Shown here: piece by piece, positions 34,587-43,761 of the stretch
Layout: every line of letters starts with the position of its first letter
Numbering within the stretch: position 1 is the first letter of the stretch
NCBI GenBank assembly: GCA_951812395.1
Contig: CATOSD010000001.1
Span: 2,081,108-2,145,107, forward strand
Direction: 5' to 3'
From: an uncultured Dehalococcoidia bacterium
GTDB lineage: Bacteria > Chloroflexota > Dehalococcoidia > Lucifugimonadales > CATOSD01
DNA: 64,000 nt
Translations under genes and position numbers: made by a program
The notes under the pieces: generated by a model
What the model was told of the DNA's origin: nothing
The model's database searches: none
What the model saw: only the letters and a program-made list of their open reading frames with translations

Positions 34587-35693
34587 ATGCCTAACACCAC
34601 AGTGGTCATGTGCATCGACGGCCTCGATCCCGAGTACCTGGACGCGTGCGAGATGCCCAATTTGAAGGCGCTCGGCGCAAGTGGATTCGCCAAGGTCGGC
34701 CGCTGCATGATGCCCTCCGTAACCAACGTAAACAACGTTTCGCTGGTGACCGCGAGCTATCCGGAGACGCACGGTATCAGCTCCAACTACCGCCTCGTCA
34801 GGGAGACCGGCGAGGAGGTGTACATGGAGTCGGGCGAGTACATCCTGGCCCCAACCTTTTTTCAGCGGGCGACGGAACTTGGCAAGACTTCAGTGGTGGT
34901 GACTTCCAAGGACAAGCTGCGTACGCTGCTCGGCGGCTGGGCGACGGTCGCGGTGTCGTCCGAGCGTCCGCCCGCCGAGCTCGCCTCGGCACTCGGTGAG
35001 TCGCCCCCAATCTACTCCCTGGAAGTGAACGGCTGGGCAATCGACGCGGCGAACACCATACTGTCACAGCGCCACGCGGACCTCGTATACGTCACCACCA
35101 CCGACTATGCCATGCACACCTACGCGCCGGACGAGCCGGAATCCCAGAGACACCTGACCATCCTCGACAACGCCATCGGCCAGCTGCTCTCGGCACACCC
35201 GGACGTTACGTTTCTGCTGACGGCAGACCACGGCATGTCGCGGAAGAGCCGGATGGTCGACCTGGGGGCGGCGCTTGCGAAATGGAATATCGGCGCCAAC
35301 GTCGTTCCCATCATCAAGGACCGGTACGTCGTCCACCACTCCAACCTGGGCGGCTGCATGTTCGTCTACCTCGACGACCCGCGCCAGACCGCCGAGGCGA
35401 TGGACGCGCTGCGAAGCGTCCCCGGAGTCGAGGAGGTGTACAACCGCGACGAGGCCGTGCGGGAGCTGCGGCTACACCACGACCGCATAGGCGACGTGGT
35501 GGTCACGGCCGACGCGGACTCCGTGTTCGGCGACCCGTCGCAGGTCGAACTGCCGCCGCGCCTGCGATCCCATGCCTCCGCCCACGAGCGTGACGTGCCG
35601 CTGTTCGGCTACAATGGCGACTTCGACGGGTTTTCATTCGAGGAGAACCGCGACCTCGGCCGTTACGTGTTCGAGCGCGTACTCACCGGCTGA
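34587..35693 (+). CDS. phnA: Phosphonoacetate hydrolase-like alkaline-phosphatase superfamily enzyme
   Basis: 368-aa enzyme that would split the C-P bond of phosphonoacetate to acetate and phosphate using two zinc ions. Zn ligands and nucleophile fit PhnA: D11 in CIDGLDPEYL, T46 in PSVTNVNNVSLVTASYPETHGI, D173 and H177 in TTDYAMHTY, D214 and H215 in TADHGM, and a C-terminal His in SHASAHERDVPLFGYN. The TN-NNVS-VT-HGI pattern separates it from plain nucleotide pyrophosphatases, which is the alternative. GGAGGG 6 nt before ATG 34587. Confidence 0.78.
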   Translation: MPNTTVVMCIDGLDPEYLDACEMPNLKALGASGFAKVGRCMMPSVTNVNNVSLVTASYPETHGISSNYRLVRETGEEVYMESGEYILAPTFFQRATELGKTSVVVTSKDKLRTLLGGWATVAVSSERPPAELASALGESPPIYSLEVNGWAIDAANTILSQRHADLVYVTTTDYAMHTYAPDEPESQRHLTILDNAIGQLLSAHPDVTFLLTADHGMSRKSRMVDLGAALAKWNIGANVVPIIKDRYVVHHSNLGGCMFVYLDDPRQTAEAMDALRSVPGVEEVYNRDEAVRELRLHHDRIGDVVVTADADSVFGDPSQVELPPRLRSHASAHERDVPLFGYNGDFDGFSFEENRDLGRYVFERVLTG

Positions 35694-35721
35694 GTCTCGA
35701 TACAACCAGGAGGATACACCC

Positions 35722-36819
35722 ATGCTGGAACGCTTCAAGGTGCCCAAGCCCGACCAGGTGAGAGTCCCGGAAGGCTCCTTGCGCAAGACTGTCGCGGAGA
35801 TCTTCGAGAAGATGGGCGTTTCGCCCGACGACGCAACCGAGGGAGCGGACGTGCTGACCATGACGGACCTGCGGGGCGTGGAGACGCACGGAGTGTCCAA
35901 CATGATGCGCGCCTACGTGCAACAGTACAGGGAGGGGCGCCTCAACCCGACTCCGGACGTTCGCGTAGTGCGTGAGTTTCCGGGAACGGCCACAATGGAC
36001 GCGGACGGCGGGCTGGGCATCATCGTCGGCCGGCGCGCCATGGAGCTCGCGATTAGCAAGGCACGCGAGGTTGGCGTCGGCATCGTGACGATGCGCAACA
36101 GCGGCCACGCCGGAGCGGTGGGCCACTTCGCCATGCTCGCGGCGCAGGAGGACATGGTGGGCATGTGCATCACGGCGGGCGGCGCCTCGGTGCTGCCCAC
36201 GTTCGGGGCCGAGGGTCGGCTGGGCGCGAACCCCGTTTCGATAGCCGCGCCGGCACGGAACGAGGCCCCGCTGCTTTTCGACGCGGCGACGTCAGCCGTC
36301 GCGCTGAACAAGCTGGAGCTGGCTCGCCGGGTCGGTTCCGACCTGCTACCGGGCTGGATAGCCGACCTGGACGGCTCGCCCGTGCTGGAGGAGACGGCGC
36401 CCAGGGGAAGGGGAGAGTTCTTCGGGCTGCCCATCGGCGGCACGAGGGAGCAGGGTTCTCACAAGGGCTACGGTTTCAACCTGATGGTCGAGGTGCTCGG
36501 CGCGTTTCTGTCCGGCTCCGTGCCCAGCATGTTGGACAGCGAGCCGTACGGCAGTGGCTTCAAGAACTACTTCGCGGCCTACGACGTCGCCGCGTTCACC
36601 GACCTGGACGAGTTCAAGGATCATATGGACGAGACGCTTTGCGTCCTGCGCACCACGCCGCCCGCTGCGGGCCAGGAGAGGGTCATCTATCCCGGACTTT
36701 CGGAGCGCGAGGAGGAGGAGGAGCGGCGCGCGAACGGCATCCCCTTGCACAGGGAAGTGGTGCAGTGGTTCGACGACATATCCGGCGAGCTCGAGGTTAC
36801 GCCACTGGAGCGCGGGTAG
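35722..36819 (+). CDS. Malate/L-lactate dehydrogenase (LDH2 family)
   Basis: 365-aa NAD(P)-dependent 2-hydroxyacid dehydrogenase of the Ldh_2 (MDH2) fold, unrelated to classical LDH. Family motifs: DLRGVETHGVSNMM near residue 50, ATMDADGGLG, MRNSGHAGAVGHFAM and TREQGSHKGYGFNLMVE. Members reduce pyruvate, oxaloacetate, sulfopyruvate or delta-1-piperideine-2-carboxylate; the exact acid is open. AGGAGG precedes ATG 35722; a longer frame into phnA is rejected. It follows phnA after 28 nt and is likely co-transcribed. Confidence 0.9.
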   Translation: MLERFKVPKPDQVRVPEGSLRKTVAEIFEKMGVSPDDATEGADVLTMTDLRGVETHGVSNMMRAYVQQYREGRLNPTPDVRVVREFPGTATMDADGGLGIIVGRRAMELAISKAREVGVGIVTMRNSGHAGAVGHFAMLAAQEDMVGMCITAGGASVLPTFGAEGRLGANPVSIAAPARNEAPLLFDAATSAVALNKLELARRVGSDLLPGWIADLDGSPVLEETAPRGRGEFFGLPIGGTREQGSHKGYGFNLMVEVLGAFLSGSVPSMLDSEPYGSGFKNYFAAYDVAAFTDLDEFKDHMDETLCVLRTTPPAAGQERVIYPGLSEREEEEERRANGIPLHREVVQWFDDISGELEVTPLERG

Positions 36820-36895
36820 GGGGAGGCCTCCATTCCCTCTCCCTCGATGAGTGAGGATTGCGTAGAGGAACTCTACCGACGAGGCGGACCCAACA

Positions 36896-37729
36896 CTATT
36901 GGCCGCCCTCAGGCTGCTGTAGCGGATACGCGGGCAGGGTGTTGATCATCGCGGCAAGGTAGCCGGCGCCGAACCCGTTGTCGATGTTCACCACTCCCAC
37001 GCCGCTGGCGCAACTGTTAAGCATGGCCAGCAGCGCCGCCAGCCCACCGAAGCTCGCGCCGTAGCCGATGCTGGTCGGCACGGCGATGAGAGGCGCCCGC
37101 ACAAGCCCCCCGACGACCGAGGGCAGCGCGCCCTCCATCCCCGCGACCGCGACCACGACCCTGGCCTTCTGGAGCGCGGGCAGGTGCTCGAGCAGCCGGT
37201 GCAGTCCGGCGACGCCCACGTCGCTTATTTCCTCGACCTCGCAGTCCATGAGGCGGGCGGTGATGGCCGCCTCTCGGGCCACCGGCAGGTCCGACGTCCC
37301 CGCGCACACCACCAAGACGCCGGGGGCTAGCTCCGGGTCGCTGCGCCGGTCCACCACTATGGCGCGCGCCAACTCGTGGTGCGTCGCGTCGGGAGCCACG
37401 TCGCGGACCCGCTCGTACGCCTCAGGCGTCGCCCTGGTCACCAACAGCCTGTCCGACTTGTCCAGCACCGAAGACGCGATGGCCGCAACCTGATCGGGCG
37501 ACTTGCCCAGCCCGAACACCACCTCCGGGAAGCCTGTCCTCAGCGCGCGATGGTGGTCGACTCTCGCGAACTCCAGGTTCTCGTAGGGCATCTGCCGGAA
37601 GCGGGAAACAAGCTCCTCGATTCCAAGCCTATCGTCCTTGAAATCGCTCAGAAGCGCGCGCAGGAGATTCTCGTCGATTGGACTGCTCCAGGGTGTGGGA
37701 TTGTTCGCGGCTCTTGTAGAGTAAGTCAA
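36896..37729 (-). CDS. larB: LarB-family (PurE-like) nickel-pincer cofactor biosynthesis protein
   Basis: 277-aa protein with the PurE-like carboxylase domain of LarB: VVCAGTSDLPVAREAAITARLMDCEVEEISDVGVAGLHRLL, in shorter form CAGTSDLPVA and DVGVAGLHRL, then AGMEGALPSVVGGLV and PTSIGYGASFGG. LarB carboxylates and hydrolyses nicotinic acid adenine dinucleotide as the first step to the nickel pincer cofactor of lactate racemase. LarC, LarE and LarA are not in the window. TTG start with a weak site; the true start may be nearer to the first conserved helix. Confidence 0.85.
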   Translation of the reverse strand: MTYSTRAANNPTPWSSPIDENLLRALLSDFKDDRLGIEELVSRFRQMPYENLEFARVDHHRALRTGFPEVVFGLGKSPDQVAAIASSVLDKSDRLLVTRATPEAYERVRDVAPDATHHELARAIVVDRRSDPELAPGVLVVCAGTSDLPVAREAAITARLMDCEVEEISDVGVAGLHRLLEHLPALQKARVVVAVAGMEGALPSVVGGLVRAPLIAVPTSIGYGASFGGLAALLAMLNSCASGVGVVNIDNGFGAGYLAAMINTLPAYPLQQPEGGQ

Positions 37730-37731
37730 AG

Positions 37732-37826
37732 TGCCTTCCCCGTCGTTAGAGGAAGGTTAAGCTCTAGGCGAGTATCTCAAAGTCCCTTCCCCCTCGATGG
37801 GGGAAGGTTTGGATGGGGGTGACGAA
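37732..37826 (-). repeat. Dispersed palindromic element, one full and one partial copy
   Basis: A full copy at 37779-37826, in reverse orientation to the one near 19030 (CCTTCCCCCTCGATGGGGGA followed by GGATGGGGGTGAC), and a degraded copy at 37732-37760. They fill the space between LarB and the PPOX-like gene. Confidence 0.75.
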
Positions 37827-37854
37827 GCGGCGCGGCGGACGCCGCTGCAGCCGG

Positions 37855-38271
37855 CTAAGCGTCTGTGGAGGGGCTTCCGTACTCGACGAACCTCTGTGGC
37901 GTCAGGCGAATCGAAATCGAGTCCCCGCCGGCCGTCTCTTCGATGTACTCGCGGGCGCGCTGATCTCCCAAGTATCGCGAGGCTATCTTCAGCCGCATCT
38001 CGGGCGGCGCCGCGGGGCCGACCTCGGCCCGGCCCTGCACCATGAGCGCGTGGTAGGGCGGCTCGCGCCGGTCGATCACGAGAGTCGCCTGTCCGTTCCG
38101 GTCGATGTTTCGGCGCTTCTGCGAGTTCGCCCCCGCGCCGATGATTATCTGGCCGTCCTCGTAGACGTACCAGACCGGCATAGCGTGGGCGCGGCTACCG
38201 GGGCCGGTCGTCGACAGAATCGCCACGTTGTTGTCTTCCAGAAATGCCCTCTGTTGGGAAGTCGGCTCCAT
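37855..38271 (-). CDS. Pyridoxamine 5'-phosphate oxidase-family protein
   Basis: 138-aa split-barrel flavin/F420-binding protein. NNVAILSTTGPGSRAHAMPVWYVYEDGQIIIGA is the N-terminal strand pair, and NIDRNGQATLVIDRREPPY the cofactor-facing part. The size fits the F420-dependent or heme-binding small members more than PdxH. ATG at 38271; a -10-like TAGAAT lies 35 nt upstream on the minus strand. Confidence 0.82.
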   Translation of the reverse strand: MEPTSQQRAFLEDNNVAILSTTGPGSRAHAMPVWYVYEDGQIIIGAGANSQKRRNIDRNGQATLVIDRREPPYHALMVQGRAEVGPAAPPEMRLKIASRYLGDQRAREYIEETAGGDSISIRLTPQRFVEYGSPSTDA

Positions 38272-38474
38272 GCGCGTCCACCTCGGTGACAGGCTGTTGG
38301 CACGTATTCTAGCACACCGCTGCCGGAGTCAGGGTTGGCATGCGGGGCTGGCACGGTGTTCGAGCACGCATTGGAAGGCATCTGGCGGCTTGCCTTTTAC
38401 GACGCTCAAGTATCTTGCTTTGATTGCAGGCACAATGAAGTTTAGGAATTCAAAATGCAAGAGCTGATCTTGCC

Positions 38475-38701
38475 ATGATAGAGTCCAAAGTCACTGCAAG
38501 AGGACAAACTACCTTACCCAAAACCGTGCGGGAAGCCCTTTCCGTCGGTACTGGGGACAAGGTGCCATATATCATTGAGAAAGGGGAAGTGCGAATGACG
38601 AAGGCACGCCCGACAAAGTGGCTCTTCGGCACACTAAAATACAACGGACCCCGGTGAGCTTGATAGAGATGGACCTTGCCATAGCGGAAGGCGCGGCCTA
38701 A
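38475..38701 (+). pseudogene. AbrB/PrlF-type antitoxin, frameshifted
   Basis: Begins as an intact SpoVT/AbrB domain (MIESKVTARGQTTLPKTVRE). The frame opened by ATG 38475 stops at 38655 after KYNGPR. In the next frame from 38651, PVSLIEMDLAIAEGAA continues exactly as the tail of such antitoxins does, ending at TAA 38699-38701. One lost C in the run at 38649-38652 explains the shift. The partner toxin follows at once and is also broken. Confidence 0.75.
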
Positions 38702-38703
38702 TC

Positions 38704-39012
38704 GTGCTTGCTCTAGATACCAACGTGATCTTGTGCTACCTGGTGCGTGACGATGAGGCACAGGCGGAAGCGGCCAACTCTCTGTTAGAAAGTTAGACAG
38801 CTGAACGGCCGGGATTCATCTGCCGCGAAGTGATAATCGAACTGGTATGGATACTTGAGCGGGCCTACCGCTTTACACGGTCCCAGATTGCCGACCTGAT
38901 GAATCTGTCGGCTTATGCCCGCGTCGGAGCCGGGCCGCTCTACACCATCGACCGCGCCCTCGGCAGAGCGGAAGGCGCGGCGTTCGTCGAGCCGGCTCCC
39001 CCAGTACCCTGA
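38704..39012 (+). pseudogene. PIN-domain (VapC-like) toxin with an in-frame stop
   Basis: GTG 38704 opens VLALDTNVILCYLVRDDEAQ, the typical start of a PIN RNase with its first catalytic Asp. An in-frame TAG at 38794-38796 interrupts it; after the stop the same frame continues as a PIN protein (FICREVIIELVWILERAYRF) and then loses similarity near 38920. The last part has no recognisable PIN motif. A dead toxin beside a frameshifted antitoxin. Confidence 0.72.
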
Positions 39013-39037
39013 ATACCTGCGACCCCACGCACAGGTG

Positions 39038-39066
39038 TTCAAATCACCGCCGCCGCTCACTATAAT
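39038..39066 (+). promoter_or_regulatory. Predicted promoter for the MrfA-like helicase
   Basis: TTCAAA at 39038-39043 and perfect TATAAT at 39061-39066 with 17 nt between, about 39 nt before the TTG start. Confidence 0.55.
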
Positions 39067-39104
39067 GGGCGTGAGGCCGCCTGGCGCGGCCGGATGGGGG
39101 CCGC

Positions 39105-41402
39105 TTGGACGTCCACTCGTTTCTGACCTATCTGCAATTCGTGCCGTGGTACAAGGACCAGCTCGTACACCGCGAGAGCATCCCGCCACGCGCGGCCGAG
39201 TACGGCGAACTCGACGCGCCCTTACACCCGCGCCTGTCCGAGGCCCTCGCTGAGCAGGGCATCGACGCGCTGTACACCCACCAGGCTGAGGCCATCAACC
39301 AGATCCGGCGCGGCGAGAACGTCATCGTCGCGACGCCCGCCGCCAGCGGCAAGAGCCTGTGCTACCAACTGCCGGTGGTCGAGGCCCTGATCGAGGACCG
39401 ATCCGCCTGCGCCCTCTACGTGTTCCCTACTAAGGCGCTGTCGCAGGACCAGAGCGAGTCGTTGGAGTCGCTCACGGCCTGGCTCGGCGGCGCCCGGCAC
39501 GCCGTCTACGACGGCGACACCCCTCGCCATGACAGGGGCTCCATCAGGCGAAGCTCCCGCGTTGTCATCACCAATCCCGACATGCTGCACGTGGGCATAC
39601 TCCCAAACCACCGCGCCTGGTACAGGCTGCTCCGGAATCTGCGTTACGTGGTGATAGACGAGGCGCACGTGTTCCGCGGCGTGTTCGGCTCCCACTTCGC
39701 CAACGTCCTCCGGCGGCTGCGACGGCTGTGCAGACAGTTCGGTAGCGACCCGCAGTTCGTGCTGAGCTCCGCGACTGTAGCCAACCCGGGCGAACACGCC
39801 CAACAGCTCACCGGGCTGCCGTTCCGCGTCGTCAACCGGGACGGCTCGTCGTCCGGCGGCAAGGACTTCCTCTTCTGGAACCCGCCGCTGCTGGACTTCG
39901 CCGAGGGCAGCCGGCTCAGCACCAACGCGGAGACAGCGCGCATCTTCGCCGAGCTGCTGCGCCGCCGCGTCCGCACGCTGGCGTTCGTCAAGAGCAGGCA
40001 GCTCGCCGAGCTGGTCTATCTCTACGCCCGCCGCCAGCTCGAAGACACCGACCCCGCCATAGTGGACAGGGTGTCGCCCTATCGCGGCGGATACATGCCC
40101 GAAGAGCGGCGCCGAATCGAGCGAGAGCTGTACAACGGCCGGCTGCTGGGTCTGGCGACCACCAACGCGCTGGAGCTTGGCATCAACGTGGGCGACCTCG
40201 ACGCGACGCTACTCAACGGCTACCCGGGCAGCATCGCAAGCGCTTGGCAGCAGGCGGCGCGCAGCGGCAGGAGCGGCGACCGCTCGCTGAGCGTTCTGGT
40301 GGCGCTGGACGACCCGCTCGACCAGTACCTGATGCGCCATCCGGAGGCGTTCTTCGGCCGCTCGCACGAGCGGGCGCTCACCTCGCCCGAGAACGAGTAC
40401 ATTCTCAAGCCCCACCTGCTCTGCGCCGCTTACGAGGCGCCGCTGACGATGGCCGATACCGAGTTTTTCGGCCCCGACCTGCTGTTGTGCGCCGCTGAGC
40501 TACAGGAGGATGGGCTGCTGAACGCGGTGGACGGCCGATGGCACCTTTCGCCCGAAACTTACTACCCCGCAGAGTCGGTCAACATACGCTCGGCGTCCAC
40601 CAGGACGTATACGCTGGTGGACGACCCGACCGGCCTGATTCTGGAGACTCTCGACGAGATGGGCGCCCTGCTTCAGCTACACCCGGGCGGCATCTACCTG
40701 CACCAGGGAGAGCAGTACCTGGTCAAGGCTCTCGACCTGGACTCCCGCACCGCCTACGCCTCAAGGGAAGACGCGCCCTACTACACCCAGGCGCGGGACT
40801 TTACAGACACTCGCGTTCTGCGAGTGTTCAAGTGGAAGCCCGCCGGCAACACGCGCGTATATCTCGGCGAGGTCCGCGTGTCGACCACCGTTGTCGGCTT
40901 CTTTCGAAGGGCGCACATGACGGGCGAGTTACTGGGCAGCGAGGACGTGGACCTGCCGGCGCAGAGTTACGACACCATTGCGCTGTGGTTCGACGTGCCG
41001 GAGTGCACGCTGGAGACAATACGCATGGGACGGATGCACCTCGCCGGCGGGCTGCACGCCGTGGAGCACGCCGCCATAGGTGTGCTGCCCCTGTTCGCCA
41101 TGTGCGACCGCAACGACATCGGCGGCATCACCACGCCGCTTCACCCGGACACCGGCAGGCCGCAGGTCTTCATCCACGACGCCCATCCCGGCGGGGTGGG
41201 CATATCGGAACTCGGCTACGATCTCATCGATCAGCTCTGGAAGACCACGCTGCAGGCAATCTCAGAGTGCGTGTGCGAGTCGGGATGCCCGGGCTGCATC
41301 CAGTCTCCCAAGTGCGGCAGCAACAACCAGCCGCTGGACAAGGCCGTTGCGGAGCTCATTCTCCGGGACATTACGGCGCAGGCGGACGGGCCGCGGCCAT
41401 AG
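39105..41402 (+). CDS. DEAD/DEAH-box helicase with DUF1998 domain, MrfA-like
   Basis: 765-aa SF2 helicase. Walker A is ATPAASGKSLCYQLP near residue 77, DEAH box VIDEAHVFRG, motif VI QAARSGRSGD. The C-terminal DUF1998 region ends with a four-Cys zinc site in CVCESGCPGCIQSPKCGSNN. Bacillus MrfA (YprA), which acts with the MrfB nuclease in mitomycin-damage repair, has this architecture. No MrfB gene is adjacent; a 128-aa protein of unknown type follows. TTG start. Confidence 0.9.
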   Translation: MDVHSFLTYLQFVPWYKDQLVHRESIPPRAAEYGELDAPLHPRLSEALAEQGIDALYTHQAEAINQIRRGENVIVATPAASGKSLCYQLPVVEALIEDRSACALYVFPTKALSQDQSESLESLTAWLGGARHAVYDGDTPRHDRGSIRRSSRVVITNPDMLHVGILPNHRAWYRLLRNLRYVVIDEAHVFRGVFGSHFANVLRRLRRLCRQFGSDPQFVLSSATVANPGEHAQQLTGLPFRVVNRDGSSSGGKDFLFWNPPLLDFAEGSRLSTNAETARIFAELLRRRVRTLAFVKSRQLAELVYLYARRQLEDTDPAIVDRVSPYRGGYMPEERRRIERELYNGRLLGLATTNALELGINVGDLDATLLNGYPGSIASAWQQAARSGRSGDRSLSVLVALDDPLDQYLMRHPEAFFGRSHERALTSPENEYILKPHLLCAAYEAPLTMADTEFFGPDLLLCAAELQEDGLLNAVDGRWHLSPETYYPAESVNIRSASTRTYTLVDDPTGLILETLDEMGALLQLHPGGIYLHQGEQYLVKALDLDSRTAYASREDAPYYTQARDFTDTRVLRVFKWKPAGNTRVYLGEVRVSTTVVGFFRRAHMTGELLGSEDVDLPAQSYDTIALWFDVPECTLETIRMGRMHLAGGLHAVEHAAIGVLPLFAMCDRNDIGGITTPLHPDTGRPQVFIHDAHPGGVGISELGYDLIDQLWKTTLQAISECVCESGCPGCIQSPKCGSNNQPLDKAVAELILRDITAQADGPRP

Positions 41403-41422
41403 CGGTATCAGAATAGGACGGG

Positions 41423-41809
41423 GTGAACGACATGGACACACGTGAGCAGGCGGCAAGGGCGCGGGGAGACGTCAAGGTGTACGTCCACACAGAGGAGGCC
41501 GCGGTGGTGTTCGCCGCGCTGGCGCTGCTCAAGTCCGAGCTGCAGTTGGCGGATGAGCACCTGCCCAGCCTGAAGTCCATGGACGCCAGGATGCGGATAC
41601 CGCCCGGGCTGTTCCGCAGCCTGGACGATGTGGTAGACCGCATTTCGGCCCGTCTAATGGCTCAGTGCGAGGCCGATTTCGACGAGCGCGGCGACGAGGA
41701 CGGCGCGCGCGCCTTCCACGAGACCCTTCACGAGCGTTGGGAGTGGCACAGCCAGCTTATGGAGTTGATGCAGCTCGTGCTCATGTCGGCCTACAGCGGC
41801 CGAGAGTAA
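41423..41809 (+). CDS. Hypothetical helical protein
   Basis: 128 aa, largely helical and acidic (KVYVHTEEAAVVFAALALLKSELQL, then WEWHSQLMELMQLVLMSA). I do not recognise the family. GTG 41423 and an in-frame ATG at 41432 are both possible. It lies 20 nt after the helicase gene, so may be transcribed with it; no nuclease motif is visible, so it is not an evident MrfB. Confidence 0.7.
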   Translation: MNDMDTREQAARARGDVKVYVHTEEAAVVFAALALLKSELQLADEHLPSLKSMDARMRIPPGLFRSLDDVVDRISARLMAQCEADFDERGDEDGARAFHETLHERWEWHSQLMELMQLVLMSAYSGRE

Positions 41810-41855
41810 CTCGTCAGACTCGGCGAAAGTCGTCACGATTAGAACTTGTGACCGT

Positions 41856-41882
41856 TTGACAGCCCAGAACTGCTGTGATAAC
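41856..41882 (+). promoter_or_regulatory. Possible promoter for the ABC importer operon
   Basis: Perfect TTGACA at 41856-41861. A -10 is less certain: GATAAC at 41877-41882 gives a 15-nt spacer; TAACTT at 41879 gives 17. The first gene starts at 41947. Confidence 0.4.
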
Positions 41883-41946
41883 TTGCCTGCGAGTCAAGAC
41901 TAACCAATCTCCCACCATTGGCGAAGACTTAGGAGGCATCCAGGTA

Positions 41947-43695
41947 ATGTGGCACTACAGTGTACTCCGAATCCCGCTGCTTGGCGCTCTTGCCCTTGTA
42001 AGCATTGCGGTATTTGCCGCGTTTGCCTGCGGCAGCGCGGACACAGAAGAGGAAGAGGTTGCAACCGCGGCCCCTGCCGCGCCGGCGGAGGCGCCCACGG
42101 TGACCCCAGTGCCCCTGGAGGCTACACCGGTCATAGCGACTGCGGTGCCAGCCTCCACGCCCACCGGCGGAGATGTCACCTACGGCGGCATACTCCGCAA
42201 GAGCGCGGGGGACGACCTGGTCCACTTCGACTTTATGATCCAGACTACCGTTCGCACCCAGCAGCGTGTCGGAGCCGCCTACAACCGGCTGTTCCGGTAC
42301 GCTTTCGACGAGGTGGGCGTTATCGTTCCCGACTTGGCTGACAAATGGGAGGCATCGGAAGACGGCCTGACTTATTACATCACCCTTCGCGATGGCATCA
42401 ACTTCCACACCATCGACGGCGTGCCCGGCAGCGGGACTGCCCTCGACTGCCAGGACGTGGTCCACAGCCTGGACAAGTACCGCGACGTCGATCACAGCAG
42501 GCGAGCAAAAGACGTAGTCGCTATCGAGAGTGTGGCTTGCGGCGCGGGGAATCAGGACGTTGTCATCCAGCTTGGCCAGGGAGACGCCGGCATCGTATCG
42601 ATGCTAGCCGCAGGTTGGGCCTCCATCTTTCCCAGTGAGTTGCCATATGGCGACCTTGAAACCACCGTGATTGGTACGGGACCATTTGTGTGGCAGGGCT
42701 ACACGAAGGGCGGCAAGGCGGAATTGACGAAGAACGCGAACTATTGGCGCGACGGCCTTCCCTACATGGACGGCATCAACGACATCGTCTTCGCCGAGGA
42801 GACTGCTTCCTTCGCTGCCTTCCGCGCCAAACAGCTGGACATGAATTCCCTGATGCAGTATCTGTATCCAGAAGAGGGAAAGATACTGAAGAACGACGAT
42901 CCGAACATCACCGTGTCCATTATCCCGCGCCTCTGGTGGCACGCGGTGTCCGGCCAGGTGAAAGACCCGATATGGGGCGACGAAAGGATTAGACAGGCTT
43001 TCAACCTGGGTCTCGACCGCCCACTTTCCACCCAGATTCTTAACCAGGGCGCCGGCGACACTGGCGGGTTTCAGCCCCCGTGGAGCAAGTGGAGCTTGCC
43101 GCGGGAGGAACTGGACGGACTGATAGGCAAGCAGGACAGTTCCGACATGCCCGACAGAAGGGAGCGGGCAAGGCAGTTGCTCGAGGATGCGGGCTATGGG
43201 GACGGGCTCCAATTGAACTGGATGGTGCTCGACACCAGGGAGAGCAGGCTGACCCCGGCTTTCGCGCAGGACCAGCTCAGGCAGATTGGTGTGGAAATCG
43301 TTCAGGACGTCGTGGACCGCGCGACCTACACCGACAGGTCGGATCGGCGAGACTTCCAGTTAAGGAGCTCCGGCGGTGTGGCCCCTGTTTTGAACCCCAG
43401 CTTGTTCTACGGCAACTACTTCCTGTGCGAAGCGTCGGCCAACTTCAGCGGCTACTGCGACCAAGACTTCGAGGACATGTTCACCAGGCAACTTTCAGAG
43501 TTGGATGAAGCCAAACGCCAGAGCATAATCTGGGATATTGAGCGCAAGCTCTTCAACGATCTGCCTCGCGTCCAGGTGCGCTGGGTAGCCGAGGGCATGG
43601 CCTGGTGGCCGTGGGTGAAAAACTTCCACGACGTGGACCCCGCCTACTACAACAACGTCACCCTCGAAGAGGTGTGGATGGAGGGGCAACCCTAG
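41947..43695 (+). CDS. ABC transporter substrate-binding lipoprotein, peptide/nickel family (SBP_bac_5)
   Basis: 582-aa solute-binding protein of cluster C. MWHYSVLRIPLLGALALVSIAVFAAFAC is a lipoprotein signal (VFAAFAC lipobox), then an acidic and Ala/Pro/Thr-rich linker and the periplasmic-type binding fold (YNRLFRYAFDEVGVIVPDLADKWE, GTGPFVWQGYTKGGKAELTKNANYW). Ligands of the family include di/oligopeptides, nickel and glutathione. ATG 41947 with AGGAGG upstream is preferred over a 24-codon extension. Followed by two permeases. Confidence 0.9.
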   Translation: MWHYSVLRIPLLGALALVSIAVFAAFACGSADTEEEEVATAAPAAPAEAPTVTPVPLEATPVIATAVPASTPTGGDVTYGGILRKSAGDDLVHFDFMIQTTVRTQQRVGAAYNRLFRYAFDEVGVIVPDLADKWEASEDGLTYYITLRDGINFHTIDGVPGSGTALDCQDVVHSLDKYRDVDHSRRAKDVVAIESVACGAGNQDVVIQLGQGDAGIVSMLAAGWASIFPSELPYGDLETTVIGTGPFVWQGYTKGGKAELTKNANYWRDGLPYMDGINDIVFAEETASFAAFRAKQLDMNSLMQYLYPEEGKILKNDDPNITVSIIPRLWWHAVSGQVKDPIWGDERIRQAFNLGLDRPLSTQILNQGAGDTGGFQPPWSKWSLPREELDGLIGKQDSSDMPDRRERARQLLEDAGYGDGLQLNWMVLDTRESRLTPAFAQDQLRQIGVEIVQDVVDRATYTDRSDRRDFQLRSSGGVAPVLNPSLFYGNYFLCEASANFSGYCDQDFEDMFTRQLSELDEAKRQSIIWDIERKLFNDLPRVQVRWVAEGMAWWPWVKNFHDVDPAYYNNVTLEEVWMEGQP

Positions 43696-43761
43696 CCACC
43701 ACCGGCCGCGGCAACGTAGGGGCGTCCCTAGTGGGCGCCCCCCTGCCGCGCGGGGCGCAAG

